Shown: piece after piece, positions 54,877 through 64,000 of the stretch
Layout: every line of letters begins with the position of its first letter
How positions within the stretch are numbered: position 1 is the first letter of the stretch
DNA from: Dipteris shenzhenensis
Lineage: Eukaryota; Polypodiophyta; Polypodiopsida; Gleicheniales
Reading direction: 5' to 3' (one strand)
NCBI GenBank assembly: GCA_047967505.1
Contig: CM106540.1
DNA: 64,000 nucleotides
Position numbers and translations under genes: made by a program
The notes under the pieces: generated by a model
The model's database searches: none
The model's input: only the letters and a program-made list of their open reading frames with translations
What the model was told of the DNA's origin: nothing

Positions 54877-56790
54877 CTATGTTTCTCCAATAGACTTAAA
54901 CACTTCTTTTTTTGTCAAACCTATCGGAAGATGCATTTCAGATAGATGGGGTTGAGGTAAAGCATTTTCATGAATGTAGTCTTTTAAAATTTCTATTGCC
55001 GAGACCGTTGAGGCTCTTATTTTGGGCCTTCTTGTGTTTCCATGAATGTCAAACTTTACTCCATACTTTGCTTTGTTTGCCAAATCCTAGTATGTGCCAT
55101 GTGATAATCCTGTAGTAATGCGATATGCATTATTGCAAATACTTTTTTCATTTATGCGAGGCTTTATCTGTTGTTCGAAATTTGGCTTTTTCGTGTCATT
55201 TACTAGAAAGCAAGAGAGCCTTGTGAGTAGGTATTCATTTCTTTTACTCCCTCTTCTTTGCCACACGTGTTCTCTACATCCCTTGATGTCAAGTTAATGG
55301 AATGCATACAACTTCGCTTGCAACATGTAGATCACATTGCTTTTAGCATAACATCTTCATTCATTACTCTTATTCTCTTTGGTTTCTTTTCTACATCTGC
55401 CTGGACTCGCTTTCTTTTCATGCATATGTATGTCCATTTCTTCTGTACGTTTGTACACTTCTCCCTATCAAATTTATTCGTCACTTTCTTTTCATGGGAT
55501 GTTGCATCCTTCATCTTATTATAATCAAATTCAAATACCAAATAGTCCTTTGTTGGTTTCTTCTGTACATCCAAGTTTTTGGAAATTGTACACTTCTCCC
55601 CGTTGAATTTATTTGTCATCATGTTTTCATGGGATGTGGCATCGTTTATCTTATCACTGTCAAAGTCAAATACCGAATAGTCATTTGTTGATCTCATTCT
55701 TGTCTTTGTAGTAATCGTCAGACCATTTGAGTCAATATCCATGTCGTCCATGTTTGATAAGCCAACACTTTCGAACTCTTTGCACTCCTTGACAATGTGT
55801 ATGAATTCATCCACTCTTGATGAGACATCACTTCTAAAACCTTTTGCTTTATTGGTACCAATGAACTCATCCACTCTGGACAAGCTTCTATAGTTAAGTG
55901 CATTAAAATCATCCAAGTTGAGGAGACAACACAAATGATATCTTTATCTTTCTCAATGTGCGTGAATTCATAGACTCCAGATAAGACATCGCTTCTGAAG
56001 TCTTTTGCCTTCACACTACCATTGAGCTCACCAATGATATCTTTATCTTTCTCGACATGCATGAATTCATAGACTCCAGATAAGACATCGCTTCTGAAGT
56101 CTTTTGCCTTCACAATACCACTGAACTCATCCACTCCTGGTAAGATGTCACTTCTATAGAGGATTTCATTGAAATCATATAATTCTAAAGAGACAATACT
56201 TTTGATGCCTTTGCCTTTCTCAATATGCAAGAGTTCATCCTCTCTAGAGCAGGCATTGCTTCTAAATTCTTTATCTTTCTCGGTATCAATGAACTCATCC
56301 ACTCTTGATAAGATGTCACTTCTATACTTGAGTTCATTGAAATCATCCACGTCTGAAGGAACAAAGCTTAGCTTGTAGGCATATTCTTTAAGTCCTTTGA
56401 AATTGTAGTATACTCTATCTTTGTCATTGAAAACCACGTCCCTTAAAAATTGCATGCTCCATCTCAAATATTTTTCTTCCTCATAATAGGGACCATCCAA
56501 TGACGTTGTGTTATCATCCATACCATCATTAGTAACTTTCACAATCGTCATCTTCGCAAATGACCACTGATCCTAGTGTTCAAACCCCAAAACTTGACCT
56601 TCCACTATGTTCTTATTTGCAAATGATATCATTTGCAAAATATCTTCCACACTAAAATCCAAAGAATTGCACTTTGTATTCCCAATGATACGTGTTGGAT
56701 AAGTCTCATCTCTATCCCATGCAATAAATAATTTATTGCAAACATTATAAGGCATAACATCTCCAAGTACTTCCATATGTGGCGCGCCCA
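54877..56790 (-). pseudogene. Unrecognised repeat-containing protein gene relic
   Basis: The minus strand reads one long protein with a few stops and shifts. 56780-56573: LGDVMPYNVCNKLFIAWDRD, EDILQMISFANKNIVEGQVL. After one TAG, 56551-55900: KYLRWSMQFLRDVVFNDKDR, then about five units of YRSDILSRVDEFIDTEKDKE / FRSDVLSGVYEFMHVEKDKD type. After a frameshift, 55934-55332: two copies of a 40-residue unit (DYSVFDFDSDKINDATSHEN and DYLVFEFDYNKMKDATSHEK) and a basic stretch KRKRVQADVEKKPKRIRV, possibly nuclear. The end, 55083-54877, has KIRASTVSAIEILKDYIHEN. No known domain; its 5' part is cut by a satellite. Confidence 0.55.
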
Positions 56791-57760
56791 TCTGATAAGT
56801 ACTTGTTCGGATAACACACCTAGGAGAGTGTTTTTTTATGGATGTGCATCACACTGAGGCAAAAACGGTGTTTAATGCTTGATCGACAATGTAAAGCCTA
56901 TCCAATGGGCATAATACTTTGCATGTGATTCAACCTAGGTGATATTGTGTTGCAAGCAAAGTGGCGCCCCCATCCTATAAGTACTTTTTAAAAAATAATT
57001 CACCTAGGACCGTGTTTTTATATGGTGGTGCATAACACTACGGGGAAAATGGTGTATAATGCGTAATCGACCATGCAAATGATATCCACTGGACACAATA
57101 CTTTGCACGCATCTCAAACTAGGTAGTATTTACATGAGTGCAAAGTGGTGTGACCATCCAATAAGTACTTGCTGGAATAACACACCTAGGACCATGTTTT
57201 TATATGGTTGTGCATGACACTAAGGCAAAAATAATGCTTAATTCTTGATCGACCATTCAAAGCATATGCGATGGACACAATACTTTGCACGCACCTCAAC
57301 CTAGATGGTATGGAATTGCGTGCAAAGTTGGGCACCCATACAATAAGTACTTGTTCCAATAACACACCTAGGACTATGTTTTCTTGTGGTTGTGCATGAC
57401 TCTAGTAAGGCAAAAATGATGTTTAATTCTTAATCAACCATACAAAGCATAGCCGATGGGCACAATATTTTGTACACACCTCAACCTAGGTGGTATTGAG
57501 TTTCACGCAATGTGGCCCACCCATCCAATAAGTACTTGTTCGGATAACACACTTAGGAGCATGTTTTTTTACGGATGTGCATCACACTGAGGAAAAAACG
57601 ATGTTTAATGCTTGATCTACAATGCAAAGCTTATCCAATGGACACAATACTTTGTAAGTGCCTCAACCTAGGTGGTATCGACTTGGGTGCAAAATGGCGC
57701 CCCCATCCCCGATAAGTACTTGTTTGGATAACACACCTAAGAGTTTGTGAAGTTAGTAGT
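56778..57760. repeat. Tandem satellite with about 183-bp monomers
   Basis: Five full monomers bounded by the phrase cacacctagga/cctagga at 56821, 57005, 57187, 57369, 57554 and 57738 (lengths 184, 182, 182, 185, 184), with partial copies outside. Each has gttgtgcatgacact-like, atcgaccat, gacacaatactttgcac and aataagtacttgtt phrases. The copies are diverged by many substitutions. Confidence 0.9.
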
Positions 57761-58675
57761 TTAAAAAAAGGTGTGATTCAATGGATAGCCAATTTTGAGT
57801 AACAATTGACATTAGAAAAGTATTTGTGAGGTTCGTAGTTTCAAAAAACTTGTATTTATTATGAAAATAATTGAGTCTAATTATTATGAAATCGTTTGTG
57901 CTTAGTAGGATATTTATTAATCAAAAGAAAGAGAAGGATGACATTCGAAAACTATTTGTGAGGTAAGTAGTTTTAAAAAAAGCGTGTTTATTATGAAAAT
58001 AATTGATTATAATTACTTGAGAACAATTGTGCTTAGTATGAGAGAAAGAGAAGGGTGAAAGGAAAGGAAAAGGAAATAGAATAGTGAAAGAAAGAAACGC
58101 AAAAAGGAAAGAGAAGGGTAGAAAATGAAAATCTTAATTTGCCCTAAAGAAGTATAAAAAGGTCTTCTTCTCTTCATTCATTCTTATCTCAATCAATTGG
58201 AGCAAGAGGAAGAATCAAGGAGAGTCTACATCCTATCTACAAAACCTTCAGCCAGCTTAGCCAGGTATGAAGAATTTATATTCATGTTTCCTTTTCTTAA
58301 ATATATTAGAACTAGAAATTGAGAGAGAAGGGAGAGGGGAAACGAATATTTTTGAGAAGTAGAGGGAGGCCATGGCACATGGAAGAAGCAAGAGAAGAGA
58401 GAGAAAGGATATATGGAAGGAGATGGGAAGGAGAGACAAGACGGCGATGCGACGGAAGGATGGGGATGCAACGACGAAGGGAGGTGGGATGCAATGAACA
58501 CCACCCCTTAATTGCCACCACCACCTTTAGCTTCCAATCACCTCCCAAACTTTCGTCGACCTCCCAAACTTACGTCGCCCCGCCCGAATCTTTGTTGCCT
58601 AGATGACGGAATGAGGAGGCGCATAGATGACAGAAGGCGAAGGCGAGGGTGCACGGAGCTATTGAGGGATTTTAT
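57761..58675. other. Non-coding stretch with a possible TATA box
   Basis: AT-rich DNA with direct repeats (ttgtgaggt-agtagtttaaaaaa at 57800-57985). At about 58152, agTATAAAAAggtcttcttc is followed by a pyrimidine-rich leader, resembling a plant promoter, and GA-rich DNA to 58480. Frames at 58319-58606 are low complexity; I do not call a gene. Confidence 0.4.
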
Positions 58676-58915
58676 CCCTCCCCTTATTCCTCATGGCCAC
58701 GGCCTCCACATAATAAGGGAAGGGTAGTAAACCCCCTTCCCCTTATTCCCTGGCGGCCGCGACTGCAAGGGAATAAGGGGAGGGGGTTGGTAAATTAAAT
58801 TAATTAGTTAATTAATTAATTAGCTAATTATTTAGTTGATTAGTTAGTTAGTTAGTAAACCCCCTCCCCTTATTCCTTGGTGGCCGCAGCCACCAGGGAA
58901 TAAGGGGAGGGGGTT
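58676..58915. repeat. G/C-rich palindromes in tandem
   Basis: Three related foldbacks. The best is 58858-58915: a 27-bp left arm starting aaccccctccccttattcct and a right arm ending ggaataaggggagggggtt, with one mismatch and a 4-base spacer. The second is at 58730-58788, the third, degenerate, at about 58676-58729. The last two share a unit of about 128 bp including the following attaattagttaattaatta spacer. Confidence 0.88.
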
Positions 58916-59700
58916 AGTAAATTAATTAGTTAATTAATTAATTAGCTAATTATTTAGTTGATTAATTAGATAGTTAATTAGTTATTAGTTAATCCAGTGT
59001 AAAGGGGAGAGGGAGGGTTTAATTAATTATTAGTTAAAGTAATTTGTATGTATTATTAAATTTAAATTTAAATATTTTTAAATAGTGTATTTATATTATT
59101 AATTTTTAATTCATTTTAATATAAATGTATATTTAAATAATTTTAATATATTTAATTTAGTTTAAATATTTTGTTAAATTAAAATAAAATTTGTTTATAA
59201 CTCTTGTATTGAAGATAACTTATTAAAATGTATATATATAATGAAAAAGAAATTATTTCTTGATTTTTCTTTGATTCAACGGTTGGTATAGCTTAGATTA
59301 GAAGAGATTAGTTTATCCATAGAGGAAAGAAATTCAAAACAACCAATCAGAGCCATGCCAAAAAATTCCCGACTAGTTCCTAATCGGAGTCAGTCCTACG
59401 TTGACATGCAGTTCCACACTCATAACACAACCTTATGAGGAAAGTTTTAGATGACAAATGACACATCAGTGTCAGAGTTTCAGTGGGTAGAGTTTTAGTG
59501 GACACAATGCAGTTTTTAATGATGGACACATCATAGTTTTATTTTTTCTCATCTCATTGTAAAGCCTTATTGGCTATCATTTTTAATTTATGTATATAGA
59601 TTGAGCCTCGTAAAAGCCTTTGAGGCTATTTTTGATCATCCATTCAAAGATTTTGTTAAATGGAGACATACATAATTGTATCAGTGGACACATTACAGTA
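58916..59700. other. AT-rich non-coding stretch
   Basis: TTAATTAG-type repeats up to about 59000, then AT-rich DNA. No gene seen. Confidence 0.6.
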
Positions 59701-59835
59701 TGATGGGCAAAATGCATTGTCTTTCAGCTTGGGCACATTATAGTATGATGGGCAAAATGCATTGTCTTTCAGCTTGGGCACATTAGAGTATGATGGGCAA
59801 AATATATTGTCTTTCAGTTTGTAATTTAATTTAAA
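59701..59835. repeat. 45-bp minisatellite, three copies
   Basis: tgatgggcaaaatgcattgt ... gggcacattatagta repeats at 59701, 59746 and 59791. Confidence 0.9.
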
Positions 59836-59911
59836 GCCTTAATGGCTATTTTATTGAAGCATTGTATCTAAAGTCTTGTGAATTATTTTTTATGTAGGGT
59901 TTTCAACTATT

Positions 59912-61683
59912 ATGGAGCACTCTCAAGAGATTAGAGCTTTTGTCTCTAGCACCACCTTACATTTCAATGGGAAAGAGTATGCCTGTGATAACTTTGAAGG
60001 GAAGTGGACTCCCATGCACATGGAAAGAAAAGTTTGGTTTCTCATTCAAAGAAAAACTGAGCTACATCTTATGATGTTAAGGAAAGATATGGAGCAAAAT
60101 GAAGAGGCATGGAATGCAAGCATCTCTAAGAAAGATATAACTTCTAGCATGGTTGTGGGAATTACTATGGAACCAAAGAGCCCATACTTTGATATTTTTG
60201 TGAAGTGTTCACAACCTAGTATTAGAAGCTATCATTTTATCTTATCAAGAGGTCTAAACAGGTTCGCAATTCCACCTCCTTCACCATCAAACTTTACAGA
60301 AATTACAAACTCGATTACAGGCTCTCATGGATGAATGGAGTACATTTTCAAATGCAGAGTCAAGTAGGTTGCGTCAAAAGATAATGGTTGAGTACTTTAA
60401 GACATCTTCACTGAAGATAGACCATGAAATCAATCAAGAGCATGGAGGGCACAAGTAAGATCAGATGGATGCTACTTTGGTTTAGAAACAAAGAGGACAC
60501 AAGCAGGATGAGAGAGCTCCTAGTTTGGCTCAAAAGCAGCCTAGACAAGGAGCCCCACATCAAGGGTCTGCACTCAAACTCTTTTAGATAGAAATAGAAG
60601 GAGATGCTGTGTTTGATCTAAAAAATGAAGAAGCAACACAACCATTGTAGCCTAAAGAAATACAAAAGATAGAGGAAGAGGAAGGACGAGAGCCACAGCC
60701 ACGTTGGCGCAACCTATCAAGGGAAAAGAAAGACGTGAAATAGAAAAGATTAATACTGCAAGGGCCACATTTCCAAAGGCTACTTTCACAAAAAGAAAAT
60801 GTTCCTCCATTCAAAAAGTACAGGTAAAAGATAAAGAGGACACAATTCCAAAGGCTACTTTGAAAAAAAGGCAACGTTCCTCCGCTCAGAAACTTGAGGT
60901 ACAAGAGAAAGAGGAGGATAGAGAAAATATAGAGGAAGAAGAGTCAGATCAAGACATTGAGGAAGATCAAGATGAGCTCATGTCAATAAAGAATCTCAAT
61001 GAGACGATCATAGAAGATGATGTTGGATATATGGGGACAAAATCCCTATGCTATGAATGCTCGAGATGTGGAGTCAGCAACTATTTTTACCAATAATAGG
61101 AATCTTGATATATCTTATGCGATGCAAATATTCAAGGTTTTGGTGGATGGAAAGAAACCCATGATCTTAATGTAGTCTTACATCCAATCATGTTTTCCTG
61201 TCCAAATATAGGTAGCCCTAACAATGGAGTTATGTTTGAAGGACCTACCCATTTTGAGGAGACTTTCAGCAAAATCTTCACACAAAGCCTTTGACAAATT
61301 CCACATGAACAGGGTGAAGAAGCAAATTCCAAGAAAGTTTTAAAAGAGACAGAGAAATTTATTGCTGCATTGTAATTTGTAAATTTGAGCCGATTGATGG
61401 CCAGCATTATGCATATGATTGCAATGAACTTGCTAGACAAGCAAGGGACTCCAGAAGACTCACTGCAAAGCAAATTTCAAAGGTTCTTCCCTTTAGTTTT
61501 TATATGGCCACAATATGTATTTTTAAGCATCCAACAAAATATTTGATTGAGTTTGAAAGATTGAATCAAAGGCCATATTAGGAAAAGTGGGAAAATCTCA
61601 TGAAAATGGAATGCTTCAAATTGGTTAAGGAGCAAGAAAATGTGTACTTTTAGATATGTTTTGTTCATTGGAGATTTCCTCAT
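59912..61683 (+). pseudogene. Unrecognised coding relic
   Basis: Starts MEHSQEIRAFVSSTTLHFNG (59912) and stays open for 140 codons (IQRKTELHLMMLRKDMEQNE, YFDIFVKCSQPSIRSYHFIL). It continues in another frame (LMDEWSTFSNAESSRLRQKI, VEYFKTSSLKIDHEINQEHG), then a K/E-rich part at 60704-61060 with two similar copies (ATFPKATFTKRKCSSIQK and DTIPKATLKKRQRSSAQK) and an acidic run. Short pieces follow to about 61680 (KFIAAL, SIMHMIAMNLLDKQGTPEDS). Several stops and shifts. Family unknown; it may belong to an unrecognised element or a lost gene. Confidence 0.45.
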
Positions 61684-61689
61684 ATGTTT

Positions 61690-62200
61690 CTTTTATGTAA
61701 GTGGCTTTTTGCATGTTTTCTTATGATTTTGGAATGCTTACAACTGAATTGGGTTGAAGGCATTTATGTGCATTCAAATGAGCTGAGGTCGATTTGGTTT
61801 CGATGCTACTAACTTTTTTGAAACCTCTTGTGATTAGTTTCCATGTTCATGATGCGGTAGATATGCAATGTGTACATTGCTCTAAGCATTTTCATTGACG
61901 TAGTTGATTAGAAAATTTATTGTATATTGATTTTTTAAATCAAGATAATTTAAAATAATTATTCTTAATTAAGATAAAAAATTTAATTAATATAATTAAT
62001 AATTATTTTTGTTAAATATAATATTATTATAAAAATTGCTCTCATAAAATGATACCAAGTTCTAATGAATAAGTACAAAAAAGTAGAATGCAAAGGTTAA
62101 ATCTAACAAACATTCATGAAAGTGGATTGATTAATTTGAACATTAAAGAAAGTATAGATCATCCAATCATTACAAATTGTCTTTGGCCTTTTGCTCAAAT
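61690..62200. other. AT-rich non-coding stretch
   Basis: No gene or element recognised. Confidence 0.5.
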
Positions 62201-62212
62201 AGACTTTATCTT

Positions 62213-62830
62213 TCACAAATCATCCAAGAAATCATCAATACTCATACCATCCTTCCTACTCTTGTTCTTTGCCATTTGAAGATTCTCTTGTGGTTTCAAG
62301 ATTGCATTCTGTGGGATTCTAACCTTACTTCTTTTATTTGGAACTTTTACGATGCTCCAACTCCATACTATTGAATCCACATGCTCCCAACGGGTCCTCA
62401 TTCCCCATATATCGCCAATTTTTGTTCCAGAAATTTGCATATTGTACTCATATCGTATTGCATCGCTACATCTTCCTCTATGAATGGGACTCCAATACTG
62501 CACAAACACCTTCATATAATTACTAGATCTCTTTTCTGTGTCCACATCTAACAATGCAACACCTAGCCAAATAGGGTATATTTCATCACTTGGCCTTACC
62601 AAAAGGAAATCATTTTTTCACATCTATCTCTTTTTAAACTCTTCTCTTGGCTTATTACCTGTAGGGCCATAGTAATGGTCCTCTAGGTTTTCTAAACCCA
62701 TAGTCTCAGCATCTTCTATATCCACTTTATCATCATCCAAGGTATCTTTTCATTAGCTCTTTGGCTAGAAGTCATGACTAAGTTCCTCATAACACCTATT
62801 TCATTAATTTTGGACTGGTGCACTATCCAA
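62213..62830 (-). pseudogene. Unrecognised tryptophan-rich protein relic
   Basis: Minus strand: SKINEIGVMRNLVMTSSQRA (from about 62815), one shift near 62755, DDDKVDIEDAETMGLENLED, HYYGPTGNKPREEF, two stops near 62625-62635, then an open frame to 62213: NDFLLVRPSDEIYPIWLGVA, NYMKVFVQYWSPIHRGRCSD, WEHVDSIVWSWSIVKVPNKR, VRIPQNAILKPQENLQ, ending SIDDFLDDL. The pattern of conserved-looking W, Y and R positions suggests a real domain, but I cannot name it. Upstream bases tttcattaattttggact recur at 54405. Confidence 0.5.
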
Positions 62831-62908
62831 ATTCATTTTGTGAGATAATTTTAGATAAAGCATTTTAAAAAAAGAGGCTCTTATAAAACAAAACTTTGAG
62901 TCAAAATG

Positions 62909-63085
62909 TAAGATTTTAAAAAATAAAATTAGGAAAAATGATGTGACATGTTATTAAAACTAGAATACATTAAAAAAAGAGGACTTCATGTTGTTAAAAG
63001 AGACAAAAAGTAAGATTTTAAAAAATCAAATTAGAAAAAATGGCGTGACATGTTATTAAAACTAGAGTACATTTAAAAAAAAGCA
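62909..63085. repeat. 102-bp tandem repeat (1.7 copies)
   Basis: taagattttaaaaaat... atgttattaaaactaga repeats at 62909 and 63011. AT-rich, non-coding. Confidence 0.8.
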
Positions 63086-63104
63086 TGATACATTTGTACA
63101 AGAA

Positions 63105-64000
63105 GTAGATCATATAACTCAAAGGAAAAAGAAATACCTGTCTGATGTATTTCATGTCCCGAATATCACCAAGAACCTAGTTTCTATTGGTCAAATGGTT
63201 GAGCAAGGCTTGCAGGTCAGATTTAATCCTCATGGATGCTTTGTTGAGGATATGAAAAATAAAGGTCGCTTGATAGCAAAAGGAAAGAAGAAGGGCATGA
63301 TATTTACATTGGATGAGGACATGCCTCAATTGAGTGTAGCAATGTTTGCACATGGGACCGGTGTAGTTGCAAAAATTGATATCTGGCATAAACACATTGG
63401 TCATGTTAATGTACAACGACTTAAATTAATGCAGGCCCAAAATATTGTTGCAGGATTGCCTAAGTTCAAGGTTGCAGAAATGCATAAGGTATGTGAAGCC
63501 TGTCCATTTGGAAAATAGGCAAGGAAACCATTTCCTAGACATGTTCAAGAGAGTAAGAAGCCATTAGAATTAATCCACTCTGATGTGTGGACTACTAAAG
63601 CTACATCTATTGGAGGTTGTCATTATTTTGTCACTTTTATTGATGACTACAACAGAAAAGTTTGGGTGTATTTTATGAAAAAGAAAAGTGAAGTGTTTGG
63701 GCATTTCAAAGCTTTTAAAGCTATGGTTGAAAAAGAAACAGGCCTGCAAATAAATTGCCTAAGGTTAGATGGAGGGAGAGAGTACCTCTCAAATGAGTTT
63801 GCAAGTTTCTTGCATGAGCATGGCATAAAGCAACAATATTCATGTAGTCATACCCCACAGCAAAATGGACTTGCAGAAAGGAAAAACAGGCATATTGGAG
63901 AGGTATCTTGTGCCATGCTAAATGAAAAATACCTACTAGATTATTATTGGGCTGAAGTAGTTGCTACAGTAGTCTATATAATGAACAGAACTCCCACTGC
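63105..64000 (+). pseudogene. Copia element 4, 5'-truncated: protease end, pre-integrase and integrase
   Basis: The plus strand reads SDVFHVPNITKNLVSIGQMV, then the pre-integrase domain IDIWHKHIGHVNVQRLKLMQ to CEACPFGK and TAG (63516-63518), then ARKPFPRHVQESKKPLELIH. The integrase core follows: first Asp in HSDVWTTKA, FIDDYNRKVWVYFMKKKSEV, second Asp in RLDGGREYLSNEF, and Glu in PQQNGLAERKNRHI, then YYWAEVVATVVYIMNRTPT to the window edge. Only one stop is seen, after GK as in elements 2 and 3. It is a different copia subfamily. The left break at about 63105 joins AT-rich repeats. Confidence 0.87.

Noticed and set aside
58319-58727. Arg/Glu-rich plus-strand frames after a TATA-like box
   Set aside because: Biased GA-rich composition, no domain, and overlapping frames on both strands; support for a gene is too weak.

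Overview
This window is nuclear DNA of a land plant and consists almost entirely of nested and decayed transposable elements. The plant assignment rests on four things: Ty1/copia elements with a gag-protease-integrase-RT-RNase H order; Ty3/gypsy elements carrying a second, plant-type RNase H domain (as in the Tat/Ogre lineage); CACTA (En/Spm) transposons with divergent TNPD- and TNPA-type genes; and a centromere-type histone H3 pseudogene. Nothing identifies the species. I see no intact host gene, tRNA, rRNA or CRISPR array.

Layout. 1-617 is the 3' end and LTR of copia element 1. 618-5056 is copia element 2, lacking its 5' LTR. 5057-6752 is an internally deleted fragment of a CACTA transposase gene. 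6997-10697 is copia element 3, same family as element 2, whose RNase H end abuts a broken antisense histone H3 (CENH3-like) retrocopy at 10698-11071. 11072-13918 is AT-rich or low-complexity DNA with microsatellites, a purine tract and a G-quadruplex motif.

13923-31164 is gypsy element A, with both LTRs and a GTAG target duplication. It is interrupted by CACTA element 1 (17913-25346, target duplication TCC) and by two small MITEs with 8-bp duplications (27411-27656, 27984-28230). 31721-51189 is gypsy element C of the same family, inserted (GTGG duplication) into another LTR copy. It is interrupted by CACTA element 2 (35935-46567, target duplication GGT) and has lost nearly all of its integrase. 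The two CACTA elements lie only 33 bp apart when both sites are mapped onto the gypsy sequence.

51319-63100 is AT-rich DNA with tandem repeats (290 bp x2, about 255 bp degenerate, about 183 bp x5, 45 bp x3, 102 bp x2), G-rich palindromes, and three decayed unrecognised coding relics. 63105-64000 is a 5'-truncated copia element 4 that runs off the window.

How the parts work. Each CACTA element carries one family-specific short motif in three clusters: at both subterminal ends and in the central divergent promoter between the TNPD gene (minus strand) and the TNPA gene (plus strand). This fits a DNA-binding TNPA that both marks the ends and controls its own promoter. Nearly every coding region has stop codons, and where two copies can be compared most are CAG to TAG changes, as expected from deamination of CHG-methylated cytosines. 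The most unusual items are the CENH3-like retrocopy fused to a copia 3' end, the roughly 2.8-kb array of nested palindromes in CACTA element 2, the shared CACTA landing zone, the extra reading frame upstream of gypsy gag, and a tandem array with nucleosome-length monomers.
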